DNA of 64,000 nt, from contig DASXIN010000155.1 of NCBI GenBank assembly GCA_036497945.1, forward strand, positions 1 to 64,000, in the 5' to 3' direction. This DNA comes from RYN-230 sp036497945. Lineage in GTDB: Bacteria; Actinomycetota; Actinomycetes; Streptosporangiales; Streptosporangiaceae. Made by a program: the position numbers and the translations under genes. The notes under the pieces are model-generated. The model had not been told where the DNA came from. It made no database searches and was given only the letters and a program-made list of their open reading frames with translations. Positions within the stretch are counted from its first letter, which is position 1. Each line of letters starts with the position of its first letter. Positions 1 to 7,839 of this stretch are shown piece by piece.

Positions 1-23
1 CCCACCGCACTGAGCCCATTGCC

Positions 24-58
24 GGGCCCGCAAGCGCGGTTAAGCCGCTTGCGGGCCC
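24..58 (-). terminator. Hairpin terminator of the secreted-protein gene
   Basis: A perfect 13-bp inverted repeat (24-36 against 46-58) with a 9-base loop lies just past the stop codon of the minus-strand gene ending at 72. There is no U-tract on the minus strand, which is common for actinobacterial terminators. Confidence 0.6.
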
Positions 59-71
59 GTAACTCAGTTAC

Positions 72-1883
72 CTATACCTTGGCCGCGTGCCGGGCGCACG
101 AGCCGCTGATCTGCGGGTTGGTCAGCACCGGGCTGATGATCGTCCCGCCGTACCGGGCGACGTTCGGGGTGCCGTACTGGGCATCCCCGCCGAACGCCTG
201 AGCCGTCTTCCCGGGAATAACGTTGCCGAAGTTCCACACGCAGCCACGGCTCAGCGTCCAGAACGGATAGAACTTCGCTCCCGCTGGCGGTGCCGTGCAG
301 CCCGCACCGGTCGTGACGTTGCACATGGCCTCCGAGCCAGCCAGGTCGGTTTCGAACTGTATCTTCGGATAGCTCTTCCCGTGGGAGAACGGTCCTATAT
401 AAGCGAACGGTGTGGGCAGCCTCGGCGATCCGTTCGGCCAGTCCTTTACGTAGGAACTCCCGTCGAAGTCGAGGTCACCATTCTGGAAGAAGTTATCCTG
501 ACAGCCGGCTATCGGCCAGTCCCACTTGACCACCGTGCTGTTCTCCACGACCGGGCGCGGCCCGGCCTTCACGCAGGTCATGTCGGAGTACTCACACAAG
601 TCGCCGGACGAGAGGTTGTCGCTCGGGCACGCCCCACCACCCTCGGTGGTCGCGTTCTGGCAGACCCCCGTGCTGGTGCTGCACGGGCCCTGTCCCACCT
701 TGCCCTTACCCTCGAAGCCGCCGACGCAGGTCTGCGCGGTCGTCTTGTCGGCGAACTTCGAGCCGTCCGGGAACGACGCCGTGTACGGCAGGCTGTTGCT
801 GATACCGGAGCACGGCTCGAAGTGCCCGATCTCCTGCTGCATCAGCACGCCGCCCTCGAGCGCGGCCCACGGCACCTGATTCTGCTGCCGGGCCGTGTTG
901 TACTCGGGGTGGAAGTTGAACGGTGTGCCCGCGCAGGTCTTGTAGTTGGTGTTCATGAACCCGTTCTTGGCGCTGGCCACGATGTACCCGGTCTGGTGCG
1001 TGGTCAGGTCGGAGACGCTGGCCAGCAGCCCGTTCGAGGTGTCCTGGATGTGCGTGGCGATCACGTCGCCCTGGTTCATCATCAGCGTCTGGCGGTTCGG
1101 CGTGAATGTGCTCAGGTCGGTGAGCTGCGGGCTGGGCGGCCCAGCCGGCACCCCATTGCGCTGCAGGAAGGCGAAGTTGACCGGTTCCTCGCAGTTGGGG
1201 TTCAGGTTCGCGAAGTTGAACTGGGACTCCAGGCTGTCGATGGTCAGCGCGGCGCACCAGTGCGTCGAGTCGCAGCTCGGCGCGTCCACGAACGGCCCGT
1301 AGCCCGGCGGGTAGAACTGCAGCTCCATGAAGGCCGAGCCCGCCGCGTTGGGGTCGTTGATCGCGCCGCCGTTACTGTCACTGTCCGGGGTGCACGGGTT
1401 CTGCGGATAGGAACCGGGGTCGCAGATCGGCAGCCCGAACCACGGCGCCGGACTTAGTTCCGCGTAGTCGGCCCGCATCTTGCCGTTCGCGGAGACGGTG
1501 GGCTTGCCGTGCGGGTCGGTGCTCAGCCGGTTCACGTAGGTGAAGTTGTTGCCGGTGCCCGGCAAGCTGGAGATGAACTTGATCGACGGCTCGTCGTGCC
1601 CGACGTAGACGCCGTTGTCCTCGAAACGGTACGACTTACCGTTCCAGACGCCACCGTTCGGATCGGTGCACAGGCCGCCGAGGTCCTGCTTGACGTCCTT
1701 GTACTTGGGGCTGTGGCCGTTGCAGTCCATCATGCCCATGTGGTTGGGCATGACGCTCTTGCTCGACGCGGCCGACGTCGTAGCGGAAGCAGCGCTAGCG
1801 GCCAGGCTGGCTCCCACCGCCGTTCCGGCAACCAGTACTAGTGATCCTCCGAGTGCGCACCATCGCGCCCACCGCTTGCCCAT
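72..1883 (-). CDS. Large secreted protein of unknown function
   Basis: I do not recognise the family. The 603-residue product begins with a basic tip (MGKRWARW), a hydrophobic stretch and an Ala-rich region ending near SAASA, a standard Sec signal peptide, so export is likely. The mature part is rich in Asn, Gly, Pro and aromatic residues and has many cysteines, including CVGGFEGKGKVGQGPC and CEYSDMTC segments, which suggests a disulfide-bonded extracellular fold. No catalytic motif stands out. I chose the ATG at 1883 rather than a start ten codons upstream because a GAAAGGA ribosome site sits 6 bases before it. The gene stands alone, with its own promoter upstream and a hairpin downstream. 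Confidence 0.8.
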   Translation of the reverse strand: MGKRWARWCALGGSLVLVAGTAVGASLAASAASATTSAASSKSVMPNHMGMMDCNGHSPKYKDVKQDLGGLCTDPNGGVWNGKSYRFEDNGVYVGHDEPSIKFISSLPGTGNNFTYVNRLSTDPHGKPTVSANGKMRADYAELSPAPWFGLPICDPGSYPQNPCTPDSDSNGGAINDPNAAGSAFMELQFYPPGYGPFVDAPSCDSTHWCAALTIDSLESQFNFANLNPNCEEPVNFAFLQRNGVPAGPPSPQLTDLSTFTPNRQTLMMNQGDVIATHIQDTSNGLLASVSDLTTHQTGYIVASAKNGFMNTNYKTCAGTPFNFHPEYNTARQQNQVPWAALEGGVLMQQEIGHFEPCSGISNSLPYTASFPDGSKFADKTTAQTCVGGFEGKGKVGQGPCSTSTGVCQNATTEGGGACPSDNLSSGDLCEYSDMTCVKAGPRPVVENSTVVKWDWPIAGCQDNFFQNGDLDFDGSSYVKDWPNGSPRLPTPFAYIGPFSHGKSYPKIQFETDLAGSEAMCNVTTGAGCTAPPAGAKFYPFWTLSRGCVWNFGNVIPGKTAQAFGGDAQYGTPNVARYGGTIISPVLTNPQISGSCARHAAKV

Positions 1884-2341
1884 CGTGGTCCTTTCGCCAG
1901 GTCTCGAGAACACACAACCGACACACGGGCGGCCGCCACGGCGCCCTGTGCTGGGCCCGCGGAAACCACCCCCGGGCCCGCCGCGCGAGCCCTGCCTGCC
2001 GTCCTAATGCTTGAATGAGGTTTGTGTCAACCTTTGTTCAGCTAGTGGCAAGGTTGTCCGGAAAACTTTACCTTTACTATACCTTTACTACTTTTACGGC
2101 GTAGTTTCGGTCTTTTTATGGCGCAGTTTCGTCGCAATTTCGCTGGACGCCACCTGGCCGGGCGGCCGCCCGGACCGGTCGCGGCCGACATTGACCAGGT
2201 TGCCCCAGGTGCGGAAACAGTGGTTAGAACGGCCATCAGCAACTGAAAGAGCGGTCGTCTGGTACCAAGCGAGGTTGCCCTGACCAACTACCCGTCATCA
2301 CCAATCGACTGCGCTTGGCTAGTGGAGCTGACCTAACGCGG
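1884..2341. other. Intergenic region, partly AT-rich
   Basis: This 458-base gap is noticeably more AT-rich between about 2010 and 2180 than its surroundings and includes a repeated CCTTTACTA-like run near 2067-2095. Apart from the promoter listed at 2001-2030, I see no gene in it. The small open frames here have no ribosome site or recognisable protein. Confidence 0.5.
2001..2030 (-). promoter_or_regulatory. Sigma70-type promoter of the secreted-protein gene
   Basis: Read on the minus strand, TTGACA (2030-2025) is followed after 18 bases by TAGGAC (2006-2001), a good actinobacterial -35/-10 pair. It would start transcription about 110 bases before the ATG at 1883. Confidence 0.5.
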
Positions 2342-3604
2342 TCAGCGACCTGCTGGGCGCCCCGGAGAGCTGACCAGCACCCGGGCCTGCTGGAACCGCC
2401 GCGGCGCCAGGGCGACCGCCCGCCAGCTACCGCGCGGCGGCTGGGTGCCGGGCCGCCCGGCGGGCGGCCCCGGCCGGCGGCCGGTCAGCCCGTGCCGCCC
2501 CCGGCTGCGCCGCCGCACCGGCCGCTGCGTCACCCGGTAGACGTCCAGCAACTGGGCCAGGTCCAGCGGCGACTCGGCGGTGAGCAGCCAGCCGGGACCG
2601 GGCTCGGGGGCCATCGCCCACCACTGCATGGTGGCCCGGCCGAACCAGATGTTCACTTCGGGGTAGCGGGCCGCGAGCACGGTCTGGATGTCCCGCAGCG
2701 CTTCGGTGTAGCCATCCAGGAAGCCGGCCTGATCCGGCGGATCGTCCGCCCACCGCACATCGGCCCAGACCAGCCTGCCCCGGTGATCGCCGACCACCCC
2801 GGCCCGGGCAGCCAGGGCGGCGACCAGGCGCAGCCCGCGCCCGCGCTCGGGCAGCAGGTGTCCTGCCAGCGGCGCGATGCTAGCTGGGCCTGGGCTGGCT
2901 GGACCTGGGCTAGCTGGATCCGGGCTGGCCGGATCCAGGCCGGCCAGGCCGGGGACAACCGGGTCCCCGGCGGCCAGGTCCGTGTCTGGCGGGCCGGCCC
3001 CGAGCGGGCCGTTGGCCAGGTAGCCCGGGCCGATGAAGCCCGCGCCGACCACCTCCGCGCCGGCGGCCGCACCCGGGGTGAGCGCGCCCGGGGCGGTGGC
3101 CGTCGGCGGGCCGCCGGTGACCGGGGCGGCCGACGGCGGGATGGCGGGCATCGGGCCGGTGCCCAGCAAGGCGGCTAGCCCGGCACCGGAGGCGGACTGC
3201 GGGCCACGCAACCCGCCGGCGTCGGCTACCGCGATGCGCACCGTGGCCGGGTTGGCCAGCCAGCTCAGTTCTACGGCGAAGAAGCCGCCCAGACCACTGG
3301 CCGAGTGCTGCACCGCATTGGCGGCCAGCTCAATGGTGACCGTTAGCACGTCACCGCGGGCCCGGCAGTCCGGCAGCAGCTCGGCCAGCCAATACCGCAC
3401 CTGGCGGAGTTCGGCCTCCTGGCCGGGGAAGACGCGGCGCCAGCGGAGCGGCGGCACGGGCCGTACCGCGCCGCGCTGCGGGGAAGAGGGCAGTCGCGGC
3501 GCCTGGCCGTCCGTCGTTCCGCGAATGGCTGCCTCCCTTCTTAGCCCGGATGCTGACAGGCATCCGGCCAGGCTGACGAGGGTATTGGGGCCAGCCGTAA
3601 GCAA
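2342..3604 (-). CDS. HATPase_c_2 (RsbW/SpoIIE-type) regulatory ATPase with split domain
   Basis: The product belongs to the anti-sigma-factor-type histidine-kinase ATPases. The N-box (IELAANAVQH, about residues 91-100) and the G1 region (VADAG, 126-130) are clear, and the G2 box (ERGRGLRLV) appears only at 253-261. Between them lies about 120 residues of Gly/Ala/Pro-rich sequence including DPASP/GPASP repeats, whereas family members have these boxes about 10-20 residues apart. A C-terminal region of about 135 residues containing NIWFGRATMQWWAM is unfamiliar. The first start (TTG 3604) has no ribosome site. A strong AAGGGAGG at 3533-3540 sits 5 bases before an ATT codon at 3526, so initiation may be there. 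A role in partner-switching or sigma control is inferred from the family. Confidence 0.7.
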   Translation of the reverse strand: MLTAGPNTLVSLAGCLSASGLRREAAIRGTTDGQAPRLPSSPQRGAVRPVPPLRWRRVFPGQEAELRQVRYWLAELLPDCRARGDVLTVTIELAANAVQHSASGLGGFFAVELSWLANPATVRIAVADAGGLRGPQSASGAGLAALLGTGPMPAIPPSAAPVTGGPPTATAPGALTPGAAAGAEVVGAGFIGPGYLANGPLGAGPPDTDLAAGDPVVPGLAGLDPASPDPASPGPASPGPASIAPLAGHLLPERGRGLRLVAALAARAGVVGDHRGRLVWADVRWADDPPDQAGFLDGYTEALRDIQTVLAARYPEVNIWFGRATMQWWAMAPEPGPGWLLTAESPLDLAQLLDVYRVTQRPVRRRSRGRHGLTGRRPGPPAGRPGTQPPRGSWRAVALAPRRFQQARVLVSSPGRPAGR

Positions 3605-3676
3605 TCGGTAAGACGGCTGCGGCGGCGGGCCCGCGCCAGCCGGCCCGCGGCACCGGCCCGGCGATCGGCCAAGCCA

Positions 3677-3705
3677 TTGACAGCGCTTACATTCGTTCTT
3701 AACAT
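3677..3705 (+). promoter_or_regulatory. Promoter of the lacI-family gene
   Basis: TTGACA (3677-3682) and TAACAT (3700-3705) are separated by 17 bases. The transcript would begin near 3712, about 40 bases before the ATG at 3753. A LacI-type operator overlaps the -35 box and another follows the start site. Confidence 0.65.
3678..3691. promoter_or_regulatory. LacI-type operator, upstream copy
   Basis: TGACAGCGCTTACA is an imperfect palindrome of the LacI/GalR operator type with a central CG. It overlaps the -35 hexamer, so a bound repressor would block RNA polymerase. Its centre is 45 bp from that of the site at 3723. Confidence 0.5.
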
Positions 3706-3722
3706 CGGCTCAACAGAGCCAA

Positions 3723-3736
3723 TGTAACCGGTTACA
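3723..3736. promoter_or_regulatory. LacI-type operator, perfect palindrome
   Basis: TGTAACCGGTTACA is a perfect 14-bp palindrome with the central CpG typical of LacI/GalR-family operators. It lies between the predicted start site and the ribosome site (AAAGG at 3741) of the regulator gene, pointing to autoregulation. Confidence 0.7.
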
Positions 3737-3752
3737 GAATAAAGGCGCCCGG

Positions 3753-4787
3753 ATGAGCACGGTGTATGAGGTCGCGAACCTGGCAGGCGTCTCCACGGCC
3801 ACCGTGTCGCGGGTGATGCACGGCTCGAACCTGGTTCACCCGGACACCCGGGACCGGGTCCTCGCGGTCATTGAGGAACTGGGCTACGTGCCCGACGGCT
3901 CGGCTCAGGGCCTGAGCCGGCGGCGCAAGGACATCATCGGGCTGGCCGGGCTGGAACGCGGGGGCACCGAGGTCGGCGTCGAGAAGACCGGCCCGCTGTT
4001 CATGGACGAGCTGGTGCACGCGGTGGAGGGGGTGCTGCGCGGCACCGAGTGCTCGCTGCTGCTCACCTTCGGCCGGGCGGGCGAGCAGTTCCAGCGCCGG
4101 GTCCGGGCGCTGTCCGGCAAGGTGGACGGCCTGCTGATCGCGGAAGAAGTGCTGCCGCCGGGGCCGCTCCGGGCGCTGGCCCGGCACATCCCGGTGGTGG
4201 CCATCGCCGGCCGCCCGGAGGAAACCGAACTGGACGTGGTCGCGGTGGACAACGCGGCCGGCATGGCCGGCCTGGCCGCCCATTTGATCGAGGCGCACGG
4301 CTACCGCCGCCTCGGCTTCCTGGCCGGCCCGGCCGACTCGCCAGACGCCGTGCAGCGGCTGGCCGCGTTCCGCCGGGCCGTCCAGGAGCACCAGGGCTGC
4401 ACCCTCGACGTGGTGCTGGACGGGGACTTCTCCGAGGCCAGCGGGTCCGCCGCGGCCCACGTACTGCTCGGCCAGCGGGGCACGCCGGAGGTGATCGCGT
4501 GCGCCAACGACCAGATGGCGATCGGCCTGCTGCTCACCCTGCAGCAGGCCGGGCTGCGTGTCCCCGGCGACGTGGCGGTGACCGGCTTCGACGACATCTA
4601 CGCCAGCCGGGTGGTGACCCCGGCGCTGACGACCGTCCGCCAGCCGCTGCGCGAACTTGGCCAGCACGCAGCGCAGCGGCTGCGCGCCCGCATCGAGGAC
4701 CGGGACCTGCCGCCGCAGGCGGAGATCCTGCCGACCAGGTGCGAGATCAGGGCCAGTTGTGGCTGCCCCGGACCGGCAGCCGGCTGA
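3753..4787 (+). CDS. LacI-family transcriptional regulator
   Basis: The 344-residue protein has the standard LacI layout. An N-terminal helix-turn-helix and hinge (VYEVANLAGVSTATVSRVM, residues 4-22; GYVPDGSAQGL at the hinge) is followed by a periplasmic-binding-like sugar sensor with the usual signatures (AIAGRPEE, CANDQMAIGLL, VAVTGFDDIYAS). The length is normal. The ATG follows AAAGG by 7 bases. Family members repress carbohydrate genes and are released by a sugar effector. The effector here is unknown, but the adjacent orphan carbohydrate-binding domain hints at a plant polysaccharide. No transporter or glycosidase remains nearby, so the regulon may now be elsewhere or reduced to its own gene. 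Confidence 0.93.
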   Translation: MSTVYEVANLAGVSTATVSRVMHGSNLVHPDTRDRVLAVIEELGYVPDGSAQGLSRRRKDIIGLAGLERGGTEVGVEKTGPLFMDELVHAVEGVLRGTECSLLLTFGRAGEQFQRRVRALSGKVDGLLIAEEVLPPGPLRALARHIPVVAIAGRPEETELDVVAVDNAAGMAGLAAHLIEAHGYRRLGFLAGPADSPDAVQRLAAFRRAVQEHQGCTLDVVLDGDFSEASGSAAAHVLLGQRGTPEVIACANDQMAIGLLLTLQQAGLRVPGDVAVTGFDDIYASRVVTPALTTVRQPLRELGQHAAQRLRARIEDRDLPPQAEILPTRCEIRASCGCPGPAAG

Positions 4788-4859
4788 CCCAGCAGCGTAG
4801 GGCCGGACCGACCGGCCCAGGCGGGCACCGCTCGCCCGCCGAGCAGAAGGGAGAACCGG

Positions 4860-5192
4860 ATGCGACCCCCCACCCAGCTCACCAACGGCGACTACCTGGA
4901 GTATCCCGGGGTCAATTTCGGCTCGGGCTCCAGCCAGTTCGACGCCCGGGTGGCCTCCGGCGCGGCCGGCGGGGTGAGCGGGCTGGTGGAGGTGGTGCTG
5001 GACAACCCGGCCAACACACCGGTCGGCAGCTTCGCGGTGGCCAATACCGGCGGCTGGAGCCGCTGGCAGACCGTTCCGGCGAACATCAGCCAGGTGACCG
5101 GAACGCACACCGTCTACCTCGAGTTCACCTCCGGCGCGTCCGGTGACCCACCCTTCGTCAGCCTGCACTATTTCAGCTTTCCGGTGCGCTGA
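4860..5192 (+). CDS. Orphan CBM6-type carbohydrate-binding domain
   Basis: The 110-residue product is essentially one family 6 carbohydrate-binding module: NGDYLEYPGVNFGSGSSQFDARVASG at the front, ANTGGWSRWQTVP in the middle and YLEFTSG plus FVSLHYFSF at the end. Such modules normally form the C-terminal part of secreted arabinofuranosidases, xylanases or glucanases. Here there is no catalytic domain and no signal peptide, so it is probably the translated remnant of a glycosidase gene downstream of its LacI regulator. A GAAGGGAG ribosome site 6 bases before the ATG suggests it could still be made, as a cytoplasmic protein. It ends 72 bases before a convergent gene with a strong terminator between. 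Confidence 0.75.
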   Translation: MRPPTQLTNGDYLEYPGVNFGSGSSQFDARVASGAAGGVSGLVEVVLDNPANTPVGSFAVANTGGWSRWQTVPANISQVTGTHTVYLEFTSGASGDPPFVSLHYFSFPVR

Positions 5193-5207
5193 CCTAGGCC
5201 CGGACCA

Positions 5208-5248
5208 GGCGCGGGCCCGTGGTTATCCCCCTCCCGCGGGCCCGCGCC
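5208..5248. terminator. Bidirectional hairpin terminator
   Basis: A perfect 12-bp GC-rich stem (5208-5219 against 5237-5248) with a 17-base loop lies between the convergent CBM6 and PhzF genes and can serve both. Confidence 0.65.
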
Positions 5249-5264
5249 GCCTGCCTGGCCATAG

Positions 5265-6200
5265 CTAGTCGACCGGCCCCTGCCAGCTGCCCTCGGCCAG
5301 CACCAGCGCCGGGCCGGCCAGCAGCACGCTGTCCCCGTCCTGAGCGACCCGGAGCACCCCGCCGCGGGCGGACAGCTGACGGCCGAGCAACGGCTGGCGG
5401 CTCAGCCGCGCGATCCAGTACGGCCCCAGCGTGCAGTGCGCCGAGCCGGTCACCGCGTCCTCGTCGATCCCGGTCGCCGGGGCGAAGAACCGGGACACGA
5501 AATCAGCTTCGCCAGTGCCGTCTGGGCCCGCGCCGTCTGGGCCCGCCCCGTCTGGGCCCGCGCCGTCCGGGCCCGCGCCCTCCGCCCCGGGGCCGGGTGC
5601 GGTGATGATCAAGCCGCGGACCGGCAGCCGGCGCAGCGCGGCCAGGTCCGGCTGGGCGGCGCGGACCTCATCGGCCGAGCTGAGCACGGCCAGCACGTCC
5701 AGGTCGTTGCGCAGCAACTCACTCACCGGCACCGGCAGCAACTGGCGCACCGCCTCGCCCAGCACGGCCTCGCCTGGCGCCGCTGCGCCCGGCGTCACCT
5801 CGGCGGTGGCCGCGTCGACCAGCGGCTGCGGCGGCAGACTGGGCAGCCGGAGCTGCACCCACTCCCCCACCGCCCGCGCCTCCAGCGTGCCGGACCTGGT
5901 GTCGAAGCGCACCGTGCCGGCCACCGCGCCGCCGCTGTCCAGCAGCACCCGGGCGGCGGCCAGCGTGCCGTGCCCGCACAGCACCAGCTCGCTGGTTGCG
6001 GTGAACCAGCGCAGCCCGAACCGGCCTGGCTCGCCGGCCGGCCAGACCACGGCGGTGGCGGGCTGGTTCAGCTCCGCCCCGGCCTGGGCTGCGAAGTCGT
6101 CGCCGGGCTCGTGGTCGAGGATCAGCACCGCCGCCGGGTTCCCGGTGAACGGAGCCAGTGCGAACGAGTCAACGTGCAGCAGCCGCGCAGTCGTGGTCAC
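5265..6200 (-). CDS. PhzF-family isomerase/epimerase
   Basis: The protein shows the PhzF/diaminopimelate-epimerase-like fold signatures: HVDSFALAPFTGNPAAV at the N-terminus with the conserved GNPA loop, CGHGTLAAARVLL in the middle and DEDAVTGSAHCTLGPYW near residues 250-266. Relatives isomerise small carboxylic acids, but few have known substrates. At 311 residues it is slightly longer than usual because of a GAGPDG repeat insert around residues 207-228, encoded by a 15-bp tandem repeat. The start is GTG at 6200. It is convergent with the CBM6 gene and divergent from a methyltransferase 72 bases away. The physiological role is not evident from context. Confidence 0.88.
   Translation of the reverse strand: MTTTARLLHVDSFALAPFTGNPAAVLILDHEPGDDFAAQAGAELNQPATAVVWPAGEPGRFGLRWFTATSELVLCGHGTLAAARVLLDSGGAVAGTVRFDTRSGTLEARAVGEWVQLRLPSLPPQPLVDAATAEVTPGAAAPGEAVLGEAVRQLLPVPVSELLRNDLDVLAVLSSADEVRAAQPDLAALRRLPVRGLIITAPGPGAEGAGPDGAGPDGAGPDGAGPDGTGEADFVSRFFAPATGIDEDAVTGSAHCTLGPYWIARLSRQPLLGRQLSARGGVLRVAQDGDSVLLAGPALVLAEGSWQGPVD
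5521..5580. repeat. 15-bp tandem repeat inside the PhzF gene
   Basis: Four near-identical 15-bp units (TCTGGGCCCGCGCCG and variants) lie in frame and encode a GAGPD repeat on the minus strand. They account for the extra loop in the PhzF protein and could expand or contract without breaking the frame. Confidence 0.8.
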
Positions 6201-6272
6201 GCTCCATCATCCCCCGGGTGCGCGGCCGACCCTGCACTGCCGTGCCGGGTGTGTCCTTGACAGGATGGCCGG

Positions 6273-6902
6273 ATGGGCATCTACCGGGATCAACTGCTGC
6301 CCCGTGCGCTCGACCTGAGCATGCGCCGCAGCGCGTTCGCCGCGCAGCGCGCCCAGGTGACCGCCGGACTGGACGGTGAGGTGCTGGAGATCGGCTTCGG
6401 CACCGGGCTGAACATCCCGTTCTATCCGGCCGCGGTGCGGCGGGTGCTGGCCGTCGAGCCCGCGGGCGGCGCCCGCGTGGTGGCCGCCCGGCGGCTGGCC
6501 GCCCGGGCTGAGGTGGATCGCCCGGTGTCGGTCGAGTTCGCCGGCCTGGACGCGGCCGCGCTGCCCGCCGCCGACGGCAGCATGGACCACGTGCTCAGCA
6601 CGTGGACGCTGTGCACGATCCCGGACGCCAGCCAGGCGCTGGCCGAGATCCGCCGGGTGCTCCGGCCGGGTGGCACACTGCACTTCGCCGAGCATGGCCT
6701 GGCGCCCGACCCAGCGGTAGCCCGGACGCAGCGCCGGCTCAACCCGGTGCAGAGCTGCCTGGCCGGCGGCTGCCGGCTGGACCGCCCGATCCGGCAGCTG
6801 ATCACCGACGCCGGGCTGCGGGTAACCGAGCTGGAGACCGGCTACCTGGCCTGGCCGCGCGCGCTCAGCTACAGCTACCTGGGGGTAGCCAGCAACCCCT
6901 AG
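6273..6902 (+). CDS. Class I SAM-dependent methyltransferase
   Basis: The 209-residue protein carries the SAM-binding motif I (VLEIGFGTGLNIPFYP, about residues 35-50) with an acidic residue at the end of strand 2 (LAVEPA), and the post-motif DHVLSTWTLCTI and RVLRPGGTLHFAEHG segments typical of UbiE/Methyltransf_11 enzymes. Length and order match small soluble methyltransferases often annotated as acting on lipids or phospholipids. The substrate cannot be read from the sequence. An AGGATGGCCGG stretch precedes the ATG. It is followed 34 bases later by the dehalogenase gene in the same direction. Confidence 0.9.
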   Translation: MGIYRDQLLPRALDLSMRRSAFAAQRAQVTAGLDGEVLEIGFGTGLNIPFYPAAVRRVLAVEPAGGARVVAARRLAARAEVDRPVSVEFAGLDAAALPAADGSMDHVLSTWTLCTIPDASQALAEIRRVLRPGGTLHFAEHGLAPDPAVARTQRRLNPVQSCLAGGCRLDRPIRQLITDAGLRVTELETGYLAWPRALSYSYLGVASNP

Positions 6903-6936
6903 TGGCGGTGTCGGCGGTTCGTGGCAGCATGAGCGG

Positions 6937-7839
6937 ATGCGAGTGCTGCGCACCCCTGATGAGCGTTTTGCCAACCTGCCCGACTTTGCCTACCCGCCGC
7001 GGTACGCGAAGGTCGGTGGCCTGCGGCTGGGCTACGTCGAGGCCGGGCCGCCGGACGGCGAGCCGGTGCTGCTGCTGCACGGCGAGCCGAGCTGGTCATT
7101 CCTGTACCGGCACATGCTGCCCGTGCTGGCCGACGCTGGGTTGCGCGCCATCGCGGTGGACCTGCCCGGGTTCGGCCGGTCGGACAAGCCGGCCGAGATC
7201 GCCGACCACAGCTACCGCAGGCACGTGGAGTGGATCCGGGCCTTCGCGTTCGACCAGCTCGACCTGTGCGGGGTGACCCTGGTCGGGCAGGACTGGGGCG
7301 GCCTGATCGGGCTGCGCCTGGTGGCCGAGCACCCGGACCGGTTCACCCGGGTGGTGGCGGCCAACACCGGGCTGCCCACCGGCGACCAGCCCATGCCGGA
7401 CGTGTGGCTGCGGTTCCGCGAGGTGGTGCGCACCGCACCCAGGCTGAGCGTGTCCCGGCTGGTTCAGTCCGGCTGCCAGCACCGGCTGCCCGGCGAGGTG
7501 CTGGCCGGCTACGACGCGCCGTTCCCGGACGAGACCTTCATGGCCGGCGTGCGCGCCATGCCGAACCTGGTGCCGACCTCCCCGGATGACCCAGAGACGC
7601 AGGCCAACCGGGCGGCCTGGCAGCAGCTGGCCGCCTGGGACAAGCCGTTCCTGGTGGCGTTCAGCGATGGCGATCCGATCACCGGGGCGATGGGGCCGGT
7701 GCTGCGGGACACTGTGCCGGGCACCAAGGGCGTCGAGCACCCGGTGCTCACCGGGGCCGGTCACTTCGTCCAGGAGGACGCGGGTGACCGGCTGGCCGAG
7801 GTGATCACCGGCTTCGTCCGCGCCTACCCGGCCCGCTAG
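6937..7839 (+). CDS. Haloalkane dehalogenase-type alpha/beta hydrolase
   Basis: This 300-residue alpha/beta hydrolase matches the type I haloalkane dehalogenases, which release halide from haloalkanes to give alcohols. The oxyanion motif HGEPSWSFLYR (about 48-58), the nucleophile elbow VGQDWGG with Asp as nucleophile and the halide-binding Trp next to it, the cap region ending YDAPFPDETFMAGVRAMP, an acid in FSDGDPITG and the catalytic His in GAGHFVQED are all in place. The second halide-stabilising Trp of the cap cannot be placed with certainty; VWLRF is the candidate. The 3' end overlaps the convergent methyltransferase gene by 35 bases. Real substrates of such environmental homologues are often unknown. 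Confidence 0.87.
   Translation: MRVLRTPDERFANLPDFAYPPRYAKVGGLRLGYVEAGPPDGEPVLLLHGEPSWSFLYRHMLPVLADAGLRAIAVDLPGFGRSDKPAEIADHSYRRHVEWIRAFAFDQLDLCGVTLVGQDWGGLIGLRLVAEHPDRFTRVVAANTGLPTGDQPMPDVWLRFREVVRTAPRLSVSRLVQSGCQHRLPGEVLAGYDAPFPDETFMAGVRAMPNLVPTSPDDPETQANRAAWQQLAAWDKPFLVAFSDGDPITGAMGPVLRDTVPGTKGVEHPVLTGAGHFVQEDAGDRLAEVITGFVRAYPAR

Noticed and set aside
87..1457. A 456-codon plus-strand frame opposite the secreted protein gene
   Set aside because: Composition is that of an antisense frame. The minus strand has a signal peptide, a promoter, a ribosome site and a terminator.
2315..3178. Plus-strand frame of 287 codons opposite the split ATPase
   Set aside because: Gln/Arg/Pro/Gly-rich antisense translation with no domain. 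The minus strand carries the N, G1 and G2 boxes.
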